The notes under the pieces: generated by a model
Told to the model about the DNA's origin: nothing
What the model saw: the letters and a program-made list of their open reading frames with translations, nothing else
Database searches by the model: none
Source of the DNA: CAZHMB01 sp964533515
GTDB lineage: Archaea; Nanobdellota; Nanobdellia; Pacearchaeales; GW2011-AR1
Assembly (NCBI GenBank): GCA_964533515.1
Contig: CAZHMB010000003.1
Coordinates: 1-45,742, forward strand
DNA: 45,742 bases
Direction of reading: 5' to 3'
Part shown: positions 1 to 8,012 of the stretch, one piece after another
Numbering within the stretch: position 1 is the first letter of the stretch
Layout: the number at the start of each line of letters is the position of its first letter
Position numbers and translations under genes: made by a program

Positions 1-477
1 GGAACAATAATACATCACGTCTTTTATTACGAAAGTCAAAATTCGGAAGAAGAACCAGTTTCAAGTTACCTCCAGACCGCAGAGGATATAGACTACCAAG
101 AAATATACAAACGGCTATGGAGCTCTTCTGAAAAGCCCTCTGCAAACGACACTAGTTTAATCGGTGCTAAGGATGTTAAAAACAAACTAATGAAAATCTC
201 TATTGAAACAATTCTAACGATTCTTGTAGTATTAATCGTTCTTGGAATGGCAGGTATTTTATTTAGATACAAAAGACAAGTCATCTATTTTTTCAAAAAC
301 ATAAGACCAACACGAATAAACACTCCAAAAAAATACAACAAAAATTTCGAACAAACCAACAAATCCAAAGACCAAGAATATTTCCCGGATTTAACAGACT
401 GCAAACACCAAATAACAAACCAATGCAAAAACAAAACTTCTTTTCAAAAGTTAAAGAGATTTTTTCAAAGTTTGTAA
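1..477 (+). CDS. C-terminal part of a single-pass membrane protein, cut by the window edge
   Basis: The frame is open from base 1 to the stop at 475-477, so the gene begins outside the window; the first internal ATG (190) is probably not the start. About 158 residues are visible. The first 65 are acidic and polar (EEEP, a DIDYQEIYKRLW stretch). One hydrophobic segment (TILTILVVLIVLGMAGILF) follows at about residues 70-88, then a basic tail rich in Lys, Asn and Gln. The positive-inside rule suggests that the tail is cytoplasmic and the acidic part outside. I do not recognise the family and claim no function. Confidence 0.6.
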   Translation, partial: GTIIHHVFYYESQNSEEEPVSSYLQTAEDIDYQEIYKRLWSSSEKPSANDTSLIGAKDVKNKLMKISIETILTILVVLIVLGMAGILFRYKRQVIYFFKNIRPTRINTPKKYNKNFEQTNKSKDQEYFPDLTDCKHQITNQCKNKTSFQKLKRFFQSL

Positions 478-506
478 ATATCTTTAGAGATTGAGATATA
501 AATTAA

Positions 507-528
507 AGGGACGCCTTTCGGCGCCCCT
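507..528. terminator. Hairpin between a convergent gene and tRNA
   Basis: AGGG/CCCT and CGCC/GGCG pair around a TTTC loop with one A-C mismatch, giving an 8-bp GC-rich stem. It lies between the end of the plus-strand membrane protein gene and the 3' end of the minus-strand tRNA. On the minus strand a TTTAATTTATA stretch follows it, so it may terminate or process the tRNA transcript. Intrinsic hairpin terminators are not the archaeal norm, so the role is inferred. Confidence 0.4.
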
Positions 529-533
529 CTTTA

Positions 534-695
534 TCCCCCCACCAAGATTTGAACTTGGGATCTTCCGGGTCCTGTTAAATATATAACACAAACCGAACTG
601 GCTTATCGAATTTCACAGTTATCCTCTAAGAAGAGGAATCTCCATCCTAGTCATTTAACTACAGCCAGACGCTTTAACCACTAAGCTATGGAGGG
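534..695 (-). tRNA. tRNA-Tyr (GTA) with an 89-nt intron
   Basis: Read on the minus strand, the acceptor stem CCCTCCA (689-695) pairs with TGGGGGG (535-541), with A73 at 534 and no encoded CCA. The D arm is GCTT/AAGC, the anticodon stem TCTGG (665-669) pairs with CCGGA (564-568), and the T arm is CCAAG-TTCAAAT-CTTGG. The loop reads C-T-GTA-G, so the anticodon is GTA (Tyr). The C1-G72 pair is the known archaeal/eukaryotic tRNA-Tyr identity feature. An intron (570-658) sits between positions 37 and 38, the canonical archaeal site. The mature tRNA is about 73 nt before CCA addition, and a CCA-adding enzyme is encoded at 38533-39834. Confidence 0.93.
570..658 (-). other. tRNA-Tyr intron with canonical bulge-helix-bulge
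   Basis: The exon-intron boundaries fold into a textbook archaeal splice site. The anticodon stem is followed by a 3-nt bulge GAC (3' cut between A and C38), a 4-bp helix CTGT/ACAG that uses the anticodon loop, a 3-nt bulge AGT (5' cut after G37), and an internal helix TAAAT/ATTTA. Inside the intron are a 6-bp hairpin TCCTCT-TCTT-AGAGGA and a possible AACTG/CAGTT pairing. I saw no clear C/D or H/ACA box motifs. Splicing would need the tRNA endonuclease and ligase, which are not in this window. Confidence 0.85.
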
Positions 696-744
696 CTTGA
701 AAACACAAGCAAGAAGGAGTTTTTAAAATTATTGATGTTGAAAA

Positions 745-954
745 TTATTTAGAAATCTTTCCATCTTTGATTATCTCATTATTTTCTTCATCTCTTAAAT
801 ACCATATGCCTCCCCCACTTAATGCGAGATGCCCTGCTTCTTTAGAACCTTTTAATCCAATCTTAAAATCTGTTCTCCATTCTTCTTCAGAAGCATAATT
901 AATTGGTTCTACAAAATGGAGTTTATCACCTATTTCTTTATCTTTTTTTGACAT
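745..954 (-). CDS. Small hydrophilic hypothetical protein
   Basis: A 69-residue product beginning MSKKDKEIGDKLHF. I chose the ATG at 954 because GGGAG lies 8 bases before it; a longer in-frame start at 990 would lie inside the upstream gene. The protein is charged, with no membrane segment and no cysteine. The Gly-rich centre (LALSGGGIWYLRDEE) looks like a beta hairpin. Only 2 bases separate it from the stop of the upstream two-TM gene, so the two are probably co-translated. Function unknown. Confidence 0.65.
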   Translation of the reverse strand: MSKKDKEIGDKLHFVEPINYASEEEWRTDFKIGLKGSKEAGHLALSGGGIWYLRDEENNEIIKDGKISK

Positions 955-956
955 TT

Positions 957-1196
957 TTATTTCTCCCTCGCCTTCTTCGCTTTTAACCACGCTAAAAGTA
1001 AGAAAATAAAACCAAGAGCATATAACAAATAAACAAACGGTGAGAAGAGTTCTCCCCTAACACACGCAAAGATATTTGCCATTGTTACTTCATCATTAAT
1101 ATCACAAAATGATTTCCATTGCATACTTATTTTTGCAAAAAACATTCCTAATACAATAAACGAAGCCCCTAGAATACTCCACTCTCTTGGTTCCAT
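957..1196 (-). CDS. Small two-TM membrane protein
   Basis: 79 residues with two hydrophobic helices, about 8-26 (ILGASFIVLGMFFAKI) and about 52-71 (FVYLLYALGFIFLLLAWL), joined by a polar loop holding two cysteines (Cys31 and Cys45 in CDIND...FACVRGE). The tail is basic (KAKKAREK). A TATA-like TTTTTAAATA lies about 25 bases before the ATG, which suggests a leaderless transcript. First gene of a two-gene operon with the hydrophilic protein at 745-954. Family not recognised. Confidence 0.65.
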   Translation of the reverse strand: MEPREWSILGASFIVLGMFFAKISMQWKSFCDINDEVTMANIFACVRGELFSPFVYLLYALGFIFLLLAWLKAKKAREK

Positions 1197-1346
1197 TTTA
1201 TACCGAATAACGCAATATTTAAAAACTTATCCTTCCTTAAAAAAATAGAACTTTTAGAGAAGTTTTTCTCTTTAGGTTTCTGATAGGGATTAAAAACAAA
1301 AAAAAGAGTGAGACTTGAATTCACTAAGATATATAAAAACAAGAAA

Positions 1347-1703
1347 ATGAAGAAAGTTAAAATAGCACAAACAAGGACTTATCTAGAATCGCTGATAAAA
1401 CTTAAGGATAACTCTGTAAGAGAAGCGGTTACAAAAAAAGTCCTTAAACTTTTAGATAATCCGAACTTGGCAGTTCCAATGGGAAAGCAACATTTTGGAA
1501 TATGCGAAATAAAAGTAACTGGAAAATATCGAATATATTGTTTAAGGAAAGAGAGGGCAATTATTCTTTTTTTACTTGGTCCAGTAATTAACCATAATAA
1601 AAACTTTGGGAAAAGCAAAGAGTATAAAAAACTTTTTTCACAATTAAGATCTCTAGAAGAAGATAAAACATCTAAAAAATTAATCAAAGAACTAATTGGT
1701 TAA
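1347..1703 (+). CDS. RelE/ParE-like toxin of a type II toxin-antitoxin system
   Basis: About 118 residues from the ATG at 1347; a GTG at 1308 would add 13. The ATG is preferred because a TATA-like GATTAAAAAC near 1286-1295 places transcription start close to 1315. The layout matches RelE-type ribosome-dependent mRNA interferases: N-terminal helices (YLESLIKLKDNSVREAVTKKVLKLLDNP), then a beta sheet with GICEIKVTGKYRIYCLRKE and IILFLLGPVINHNK, equivalent to the R-x-YRI-x-Y core of RelE/YoeB. The usual catalytic C-terminal Tyr/Arg/His are not certain. The tail overlaps a convergent RelB-like small gene by 12 bp. Confidence 0.72.
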   Translation: MKKVKIAQTRTYLESLIKLKDNSVREAVTKKVLKLLDNPNLAVPMGKQHFGICEIKVTGKYRIYCLRKERAIILFLLGPVINHNKNFGKSKEYKKLFSQLRSLEEDKTSKKLIKELIG

Positions 1704-1847
1704 TAAAACATAATCTCCCTTCTTAAAATCATCAACTGCTGAAATTAGTCCCTTTGTTAATTCTTGATTAACCAATACTTTTAGCATTTCCTTTAACTTT
1801 CTATTTTCAATCTTCAATTTTTCCATTTCATTCATTTGTGTTTTCAT
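1692..1847 (-). CDS. Small RelB-like putative antitoxin, convergent with the toxin gene
   Basis: A 51-residue frame read from the minus strand: MKTQMNEMEKLKIENRKLKEM, then VLVNQELTKGLISAVDDF and KKGDYVLLTN. The first 30 residues are a heptad-like coiled coil. The tail (LISAVDDFKKGDYVLL) resembles the C-terminal segment of archaeal RelB-type antitoxins, typically ...ALEEYKKGE.ISLEE. A TATA-like TTTATAAA lies at about 1893-1900 on the same strand. Normal TA operons are co-directional, so this tail-to-tail arrangement with a 12-bp overlap is unusual. The antitoxin role is inferred from the weak C-terminal match and the neighbour. Confidence 0.55.
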   Translation of the reverse strand: MKTQMNEMEKLKIENRKLKEMLKVLVNQELTKGLISAVDDFKKGDYVLLTN

Positions 1848-1931
1848 TTTAAAATCGTAACACTTTTACTTAAAGAAATATACACAACACTCTTTATAAA
1901 CTTTTTTGATACCATCTTTTCAAATCTTCCT

Positions 1932-1946
1932 GTAACATTATGTTAC
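1932..1946. promoter_or_regulatory. Perfect 7-1-7 inverted repeat, candidate operator
   Basis: GTAACAT-T-ATGTTAC is a perfect palindrome in the intergenic space. It lies about 32 bases upstream of the TATA-like box (1893-1900) of the small RelB-like gene and just before a plus-strand TTTATAAA (1952-1959) that leads to no recognisable gene. The position suits an activator or repressor site for the antitoxin promoter. Confidence 0.35.
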
Positions 1947-2000
1947 TCCAGATTTATAAACTTATCGGAAAAAGGTATTATTAATACAAAAAACTTTCCC

Positions 2001-3407
2001 CTATTCCTCTTCTTTCCCACTCTGCTCAGAAACAAAATACGCATTATTCGAATTGCTTTCTTTGATCTTGCCATCTCTTTCATAAATCGCATTCGCTGAA
2101 GGCAAAGCAAACTTCCCAAAAACCCCAACCTTCGAATAAATAATATAACTCAATACTCTAACTTCTCCTGGCTCCAACTTTTCATACTCCCACCTAATAA
2201 TTCCCTTTTTATCATCAGCAACCTTCGGCTCTTCAACCCCAAACTTATTGAACAACTTCACCATCTTAGGAAGCCTATCAGTTATTGAAATCTTCTCAAC
2301 ATATTTCTTAGCAGAAACCTTCAATGTAACTCTCAAAGCGAACTCTCCGCCCTTAGCATTAACAAAAGAAACCTTCTTCTTCAACACAACATCTGTCTTC
2401 TTATACTGCTTAACCAAAACAACAATAACAACCAACAGAATAATAACTATCAAAGGAAAAATCCAATTTGTTTTAACTTTAATCTCCAGCTCTTCTCCCG
2501 GATTCAGCTCTGAATTCCATGTATAATAAACAGTTCCTCTCTTCCTATTGACTATGTCTGGTTCAGGTGAGAAAGTGGTAAACAACCTAGAGATAATACC
2601 TTTGCTAATAGTCTCTGTAATCTCATCAACCGTATTTCCATTATTTGTTTTAGTTATTGTCAATGTCGAGACCAAAAAACCACGATTCTCTTTTTCAGTA
2701 TCGATATCATTATTCTCAACAAACTTAATCACACCCTTTATTTCATCCGTCAAGTTTTGGGCTTCTATCTCTGCAGTCAAAGTATAAAACCCTGCAAAAA
2801 GCTGTTTGTAATTTTCCTTATCCAACTCAATTGTAAACTGTTCTCTCCCTTCACCCTCCAAGGAAAAATTCTTCTCGACCTCAAAAAAGTTAGAACTAAA
2901 CTTAACTTTTACATCCTCGAAATCTATTTTCTCTTTATTTTCTATATAAATTTCTATTGAATTTTCATTTGAATCAAAATCTTCTGCACCAATTTTAAAC
3001 ACATCCCCAAGAGATAAAATCCTGAGGGTCTTCTGCAGCTCAATCCTATCGCTTCCATCCTCTGTCCTTATGTAATAAGTAAAAAGATACCTCGCGTCAT
3101 CAAGAGTTTGTCTCGGAAACACAATCATTTCTATCTCTTCAGTTTTATTCTCCCCAACATAAAAAGAATCCCGGGGAGTCATATCATAACCCAAAAGATT
3201 ATACAATCTAAATTTTCCACCATCCCCACTATTGGAAACCTCTAAATTAAAGACCGCTGGCTTGTCTAAGCCCCGAATCATAACATCATTGACCGTTTCT
3301 ACTTCAACATCGAGAGTTTCATTCAACCCCGCATTAACAAAAGAAATAGAATTTACGATTAGACATAGAATCAACATAATTCCAAAAACAAATTTTAAAC
3401 TTCTCAT
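2001..3407 (-). CDS. Exported single-pass protein with extracellular beta domains
   Basis: 468 residues. A signal peptide covers residues 1-27 (MRSLKFVFGIMLILCLIVNSISFVNA). About 290 mostly beta-strand residues follow, resembling the COG1470-type extracellular domains with a PGEELEIKVKT motif. One membrane helix lies at about 313-333 (FPLIVIILLVVIVVLV). A cytoplasmic-side domain of about 120 residues has a conserved-repeat (DUF11-like) look: ISITDRLPKMVKL... and KLEPGEVRVLSYIIYSKVGVFG. Such proteins are common in Pacearchaeota/Woesearchaeota envelopes. The role is probably cell-surface assembly or adhesion, but that is inference. Monocistronic on the minus strand. Confidence 0.75.
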   Translation of the reverse strand: MRSLKFVFGIMLILCLIVNSISFVNAGLNETLDVEVETVNDVMIRGLDKPAVFNLEVSNSGDGGKFRLYNLLGYDMTPRDSFYVGENKTEEIEMIVFPRQTLDDARYLFTYYIRTEDGSDRIELQKTLRILSLGDVFKIGAEDFDSNENSIEIYIENKEKIDFEDVKVKFSSNFFEVEKNFSLEGEGREQFTIELDKENYKQLFAGFYTLTAEIEAQNLTDEIKGVIKFVENNDIDTEKENRGFLVSTLTITKTNNGNTVDEITETISKGIISRLFTTFSPEPDIVNRKRGTVYYTWNSELNPGEELEIKVKTNWIFPLIVIILLVVIVVLVKQYKKTDVVLKKKVSFVNAKGGEFALRVTLKVSAKKYVEKISITDRLPKMVKLFNKFGVEEPKVADDKKGIIRWEYEKLEPGEVRVLSYIIYSKVGVFGKFALPSANAIYERDGKIKESNSNNAYFVSEQSGKEEE

Positions 3408-3457
3408 AAAAAACTCAGACTAGATATATATTTAAGACTTGTGGTGATGAAATGCAA

Positions 3458-3961
3458 CTATTTCCGACCTTCAAGTGAAAGATACGCTTTCGCCTGTTCT
3501 AAAAATTCACTACTTTTAGTAGCTATAACATCCTCAAACTGATCTACCATCGAAGGTATAATATATTTATCATATACCCCTCTCATAAACTTTTTCAGAG
3601 CAGAACTTACGAATTTTCCATCATAATCTCTTTCAAGCGTACCCGTCATTTTAATCTCAAAGTTCCCGCTATTAGTCTTTATCTTTTTCCCTTCTTGCTG
3701 AATCTCAACATTTTGCAACTGCAGAATTCTAAATTTAATCTTTGCATTAAACTTAAAATAATCTGTAAACGCCCTGCTCCCCTCCCATTCAAATTCAACT
3801 TCCTTGCTATCTCCTGCTACTTTTTCAATATATTTCGTTTCTTTAACACCTAAACCTGTTTCCTCTTCGAGCCATTCAAAACAAAATTTATAAAAATCCT
3901 TAAAATTAGCAACGCCAATGTACTTCACTTTGCTTGAAAACACTTCTTTTTTCTCGCCCAT
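3458..3961 (-). CDS. Conserved-looking hypothetical protein, 167 aa
   Basis: A soluble alpha/beta protein without signal or membrane segment. A beta-rich centre (KEVEFEWEGSRAFTDYFKF, IKFRILQLQNVEIQQEGKK) is followed by a helical C-terminal part (FVSSALKKFMRGVYDKYIIPS...FLEQAKAYLSLEGRK). The alternating strands and single long C-terminal helix recall lipid- or ligand-binding START/polyketide-cyclase folds, but this is only a shape impression. A TATA-like TATATTTAA region lies just before the ATG, so it probably has its own promoter. Function unknown. Confidence 0.7.
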   Translation of the reverse strand: MGEKKEVFSSKVKYIGVANFKDFYKFCFEWLEEETGLGVKETKYIEKVAGDSKEVEFEWEGSRAFTDYFKFNAKIKFRILQLQNVEIQQEGKKIKTNSGNFEIKMTGTLERDYDGKFVSSALKKFMRGVYDKYIIPSMVDQFEDVIATKSSEFLEQAKAYLSLEGRK

Positions 3962-4013
3962 ATTAAAACTCCCAGTTATTCTATATTTAAAAACTCTTCG
4001 GATTTAAATTTCT

Positions 4014-4577
4014 TCAAATTCCTTCCTTACAACTTTCACAAACCAGGGAACCATTAACATTATACAATAAATCTAACTGCCCACATTCCTCGCACATTCC
4101 TTCTTTGACAAAATTTCTCTCACTTGCCTTCTGAATTCTTTTCAATTTCTCAGATTCCTCCCTGATGCTAGCAAATTCCTCAAGCTCAGGATAAAGCTCC
4201 GGCTTAAAATTCAAGATATCTCGGGTAGTAATCAACCCCACCAACTCTCCGGCTTTAATAACCGGCAGTTTCTCAAACTTATATTTATTCATTTTTTGCA
4301 TTGCATCTTTTAGAGTAGCAGAAGGCCGAATGGTCGCAAGCTTCCTAGGGGAAATATCTATTGCTTTAATTTTCACCAGTTGATCCTGAGATCTTTTTGT
4401 CAACGCCCACAAAATATCTTTTTCAGAAAGGATCCCAACAAGTTTCTTTTCATTAACGAGAAGCAAACTTCCAACCTTGCCTTTAACCATTTGTTTAGCA
4501 CAATCTAAAAGATTCATCTCTGGCTTTGCAACCACAGGATTTCGCGTCATCACGTCAGCAACTATCGGGATACCCAT
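4014..4577 (-). CDS. CBS-domain pair protein with C-terminal zinc ribbon
   Basis: 187 residues from MGIPIVADVMTRNPVV. A longer frame starts at 4619, but its first codons coincide with a TATA-like box (CTTTATAAG) about 28 bases before 4577, so a leaderless start at 4577 fits better. Two CBS motifs (about 6-60 and 75-130: GSLLLVNEKKLVGILSEKDI and KLPVIKAGELVGLITTRDIL) form a Bateman module that binds adenine nucleotides in the known family. The tail has CEECGQLDLLYNVNGSLVCESC, a CxxC...CxxC zinc ribbon. Likely an energy-sensing regulator; target unknown. Confidence 0.85.
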   Translation of the reverse strand: MGIPIVADVMTRNPVVAKPEMNLLDCAKQMVKGKVGSLLLVNEKKLVGILSEKDILWALTKRSQDQLVKIKAIDISPRKLATIRPSATLKDAMQKMNKYKFEKLPVIKAGELVGLITTRDILNFKPELYPELEEFASIREESEKLKRIQKASERNFVKEGMCEECGQLDLLYNVNGSLVCESCKEGI

Positions 4578-4724
4578 AAAAAACGATGGGAACGCCGTCT
4601 TATAAAGATATTTTAGCACTCAACAGTTGTTTCAAATCACAACAATGCTTTTAAACGAATTTTCAACCCCATTATCCAACTCCACCACATAAATCCTTAA
4701 AAATCCCTAATACTTTTTCTCTGC

Positions 4725-6335
4725 ATGGCTGAAGAATTTCTATCGGAAAATACAGAAAGAACAATTGGAAGAAACGCTCAAAAGAATAATATCGCTGCCG
4801 CAAAAGCCGTTGCCGATATAGTTAAAACAACTCTTGGTCCAAAAGGCATGGACAAAATGCTTCTAAGCCCAGACGGAGATTTGATAGTCACAAACGACGG
4901 AGTAACAATTCTCGAAGAAATGCAAATAGAACACCCTGCTGCAAAAACATTGGTAGAAGTTGCTCAAACCCAAGAAGCAGAAGTAGGAGACGGGACAACA
5001 ACCGCAGTAATGTTGGCAGGAAAACTCTTAGAGAACGCGGAAAAATTATTAGACAAGAAAATCCACCCGACCGCCATAGCAAAAGGTTACAAGCTAGCAG
5101 CAGAAAAATCACAAGAGATCCTAAAAGAAATCTCATTAAGAGTCACGCCCGATAACTTGGATGTTTTAAAACAAATAGCAATGACTGCCATGACCGGAAA
5201 AGGAGCCGAAGCAGAAAAAGAAAAACTTTCTGAAATAATTGTAAACGCGGTAAAACAAATTTCACAAGGATTAAATCCAGAAGAAATAAATCTTAACAAC
5301 ATTAAAATAGAAAAATCTAGAGGTGACGGAATTTCGCAAACAGAATTGATATCCGGAATTGTTTTGGATAAAGAAAAAACCTCAAACGAAATGCCAACAT
5401 TAATTCAAGATGCAAAAATTGCTTTGATTGATTTCCCTTTGGAAATAAAAAACCCCGAGATTGAAACTAGAATATCTGTTACAAGTCCTGAACAACTTCA
5501 AAGTTTTCTAAGTCAAGAAGAATCCTCAATAAGAAATATGGTTGAAAAAATCTCTCAACAAAACGTGAACGTCTTGATATGTCAAAAAGGAATTGATGAT
5601 TTTGCCCAATATCTTCTTGCGAAAAAAGGAATTTATGCATTAAGACGAGTTGCAAGAAACGATATAGAAAAAATAGCAAAAGCAACTGCAGCAAAAATAA
5701 CTTCAAGTTTAGATGAACTCACAGAATCTGAACTAGGAACAGCAAAAGAAGTCAAAGAAAAGATCTCATCTGGAGAAGCTTTCACTTATATAACCGGATG
5801 CCAAAACCCAAAAGCTTTGACAATCCTCATAAAGGGAGGAAGCGAACATGTCATGGACGAAGTAAAAAGAGCAATTCTCGACGGCCTCGGAGATGTTGCC
5901 TCATGTTTAAAATCCGGCCTTGTAGTTGCTGGCGGCGGAGCGATCGAAATGGAACTTGCAAAACAACTTGAAGAATATTCAAAAACACTCTCAGGAAGAG
6001 AACAGCTCGCTGTTAAAGAATTCGCATCAGCATTAGAATTCATTCCAATAACTTTAGCAGAAAACTCCGGCCTTGACCCCATAGACACTTTAACGGAATT
6101 AAAATCATTACATTCTCAAGGACAGAAAAATATGGGCTTAAATCTTTTTGAAAATAAAATAGCAGATACACTTCAAGCAAGAATTCTCGAGCCATGGAAG
6201 ATAAAGTCCCAAGCAATCAGCTCAGCAACCGAAGTTGCCATAATGATTCTTCGAATCGATGATATAATTGCATCAAAGCCAAAAGAACCAAAAGAAACTT
6301 CTGAAAAAGGAAAATTTGTCGAAGGTTTTGAATGA
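4725..6335 (+). CDS. ths: Thermosome subunit (group II chaperonin)
   Basis: 536 residues, full length for the family. It forms the cytoplasmic double-ring chaperonin that folds proteins with ATP. Seen: the N-terminal NIAAAKAVADIVKTTLGPKGMDKML, the nucleotide-binding GDGTTTAVMLAGKLL, the apical-domain middle, and the C-terminal GGGAIEMELAKQL and ENSGLDPIDTL signatures. The C-terminus ends KGKFVEGFE without the Gly-Gly-Met repeats of many thermosomes. A TATA-like CCTTAAAAATCC lies about 27 bases before the ATG, implying a strong leaderless promoter. Only one subunit gene is present in this window. Confidence 0.97.
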   Translation: MAEEFLSENTERTIGRNAQKNNIAAAKAVADIVKTTLGPKGMDKMLLSPDGDLIVTNDGVTILEEMQIEHPAAKTLVEVAQTQEAEVGDGTTTAVMLAGKLLENAEKLLDKKIHPTAIAKGYKLAAEKSQEILKEISLRVTPDNLDVLKQIAMTAMTGKGAEAEKEKLSEIIVNAVKQISQGLNPEEINLNNIKIEKSRGDGISQTELISGIVLDKEKTSNEMPTLIQDAKIALIDFPLEIKNPEIETRISVTSPEQLQSFLSQEESSIRNMVEKISQQNVNVLICQKGIDDFAQYLLAKKGIYALRRVARNDIEKIAKATAAKITSSLDELTESELGTAKEVKEKISSGEAFTYITGCQNPKALTILIKGGSEHVMDEVKRAILDGLGDVASCLKSGLVVAGGGAIEMELAKQLEEYSKTLSGREQLAVKEFASALEFIPITLAENSGLDPIDTLTELKSLHSQGQKNMGLNLFENKIADTLQARILEPWKIKSQAISSATEVAIMILRIDDIIASKPKEPKETSEKGKFVEGFE

Positions 6336-6340
6336 AGGAA

Positions 6341-6484
6341 TTAATCTTCTTCAATTATTTCTATCCTAATCTCTGCTAATGTCCCGGGCCCTAGCCGATC
6401 TTGAAGTAAAGTCGGAATTATAATTACTGCTTGTTTGCCGTGCTTGGCTATTTTCTTAGTTATTATATAGGTTTTATTTTTCAT
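6341..6484 (-). CDS. Small SpoVT/AbrB-like or DUF2080-like protein
   Basis: 47 residues: MKNKTYIITKKIAKHGKQAV then IIIPTLLQDRLGPGTLAEIR and IEIIEED. The pattern (KHGK.A.IIIP..L...LGPGT..EIRI) resembles the short swapped-hairpin beta fold of AbrB/MazE-type DNA-binding proteins and DUF2080 transposon-encoded proteins. That link is a weak pattern match. GGAG and AAGG lie just before the ATG and the upstream gene stops 6 bases earlier, so it is the third gene of the minus-strand operon 7997-6341. It converges on the thermosome gene with a 5-bp gap. Confidence 0.55.
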   Translation of the reverse strand: MKNKTYIITKKIAKHGKQAVIIIPTLLQDRLGPGTLAEIRIEIIEED

Positions 6485-6490
6485 TTTACC

Positions 6491-7258
6491 TTAATCTCCC
6501 TCCAGTCCTTCTTCTAGCTGAGATAATTTAGGACTAATCCCTCTTCCGACATATGTATTTAGCATATGGGTTACTGAAAAGGCTAATCCATGTTCTTTAG
6601 GGTGATCTAACCAATAGTTAACATCTAAATGAGAGGGATAACTTGCCACCCTTTTTTCTTTATCCATAGATATTTTATCTCTTGATTTTTGAATAAGCTT
6701 AGCCATTATAGTTTTATTTGCACCTTCTCTTTGTGCTGCATGTATCTCGCCAAGGAATGTTCTTTCAGCATAAGCTTTTATCATTTCATCACCGAAATAT
6801 GTTCCTAGATTAAAACCACCATATGGATTTTCATCAGTTTCTCCAGTCATCTTTGCCAGTTGCCTTGCAGTCGGAAGATTGGCTTCAAGAAGACTTTCTA
6901 AAAATCCAAATCTAGAAGACATTCCAGGCAAGGTCAAAAGCTCCGCAAGATATCCTTTATTATCCATTAGGTCAATTAACTCTCCATCAGGCATCTCATG
7001 TTTTGCATGAATTTTCCAAGTCAAACTATCTATTTTGTCCCACAAAGGCCCAACTCTTTTTTCAACCTTTTCTCTATCTTCTTCCCCAAATGCCTTAGAC
7101 CATAGACTATGTGTTAGTTTTACAGCGGATTGTTGCGCAAAATCCCCTTTATATTTATCAACGAAATCATTCCAAGCTGAAATCTCTGCCCCATGGCCAG
7201 CAACATATCTTGCAAAGGTGCCTCCTTCGTCTCTATGTTTTTGTGTTTGATTTGCCAT
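6491..7258 (-). CDS. Hypothetical protein, 255 aa
   Basis: Soluble, mostly helical, and rich in charged residues and Trp/His in the first half (FARYVAGHGAEISAWNDFV, LWDKIDSLTWKIHAKHEMP). It shows no nucleotide-binding loop, zinc cluster or membrane segment. It is the middle gene of a three-gene operon, 7 bases after the 243-aa gene, and both begin with similar leaders (MTDQTQDK and MANQTQKH). The operon diverges from a TrmB-type regulator, so it is probably regulated by it. Family not recognised. Confidence 0.7.
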   Translation of the reverse strand: MANQTQKHRDEGGTFARYVAGHGAEISAWNDFVDKYKGDFAQQSAVKLTHSLWSKAFGEEDREKVEKRVGPLWDKIDSLTWKIHAKHEMPDGELIDLMDNKGYLAELLTLPGMSSRFGFLESLLEANLPTARQLAKMTGETDENPYGGFNLGTYFGDEMIKAYAERTFLGEIHAAQREGANKTIMAKLIQKSRDKISMDKEKRVASYPSHLDVNYWLDHPKEHGLAFSVTHMLNTYVGRGISPKLSQLEEGLEGD

Positions 7259-7265
7259 TTTTGTT

Positions 7266-7997
7266 TTAATCTTTCTCCAATTTTTCTTCTGACTTGAGAG
7301 GTTCTCGGATTCCTCTTAATGTACTTTCGAATGAACTCATATAACCTGAACCGCATATTTGTTGTATGTAGATCCAGTCTAGCGGTTTATGAAAGATTTC
7401 TGGGAGGAACATTTGATCACAAGTGTTTTCTTCTGTTGGGCAATAAATGGGAAGACAAACTTCTTTGTGACCTAAGGAATCAAGAAAATCCCCATACTTT
7501 TGGGTTTCTTTACCAAACAAGAATACTGCAAGAGGTTCTTCTCCAAGTCTTTTTGCAGGCACTCGACCATCGTAAATACAAGGATGGCTATAGGGAATCT
7601 GAATTGAATCAGATAATGCTTCTTCTATTTCTTCATCAGTAAGTTTTCTAGAGATTATTGAAAGGGGAGGATTTCCAGGGCAACAAGGGCTTAATGCTTT
7701 TTGGGGATTCTTGATAATTGGAGAATATCTCACTAGGAAATCTCCCTTCTCCCACACAGCTCTCAATGTTCCTTCCCTAGTCCAGTTTCCACTAGGAGTT
7801 CGCCTGGAATCAACGCTAGGACCACTTTGCATCCTTAATCTTACGCTCTCTTCTAGAGATATAATCCTATATCCTTCACGAGAGAATCTATTCAAAGCAT
7901 ATTCCAAATCAGGTTCCCTATATAGATCAATAGTCCCGGAATCAATATCTCCGCTACGTATATCTATTTCTAGTTTATCTTGTGTTTGGTCTGTCAT
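7266..7997 (-). CDS. Hypothetical protein, 243 aa
   Basis: A soluble protein with several cysteines (SPCCPGNPP, YSHPCIYDGR, YCPTEENTCDQ, QQICGSG) that could bind metal, although no regular CxxC pairs are formed. It has an acidic N-terminus and helices near residues 25-55. First gene of the minus-strand operon that continues with 7258-6491 and 6484-6341. Its start region lies about 15 bases from the palindromic element at 8013-8043, so transcription is probably controlled there. Family not recognised. Confidence 0.7.
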   Translation of the reverse strand: MTDQTQDKLEIDIRSGDIDSGTIDLYREPDLEYALNRFSREGYRIISLEESVRLRMQSGPSVDSRRTPSGNWTREGTLRAVWEKGDFLVRYSPIIKNPQKALSPCCPGNPPLSIISRKLTDEEIEEALSDSIQIPYSHPCIYDGRVPAKRLGEEPLAVFLFGKETQKYGDFLDSLGHKEVCLPIYCPTEENTCDQMFLPEIFHKPLDWIYIQQICGSGYMSSFESTLRGIREPLKSEEKLEKD

Positions 7998-8012
7998 TTT
8001 TATTTCCCCAAG

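Noticed and set aside
1836..2099. Plus-strand frame antisense to the start of the intergenic palindrome region
   Set aside because: It is composed of antisense to the 2001-3407 gene and the RelB-like gene, with hydrophobic junk sequence and no ribosome-binding site.
4578..4619. 15-residue longer start of the CBS protein
   Set aside because: Its codons include the TATA-like box of the leaderless start at 4577 and match nothing in CBS proteins.
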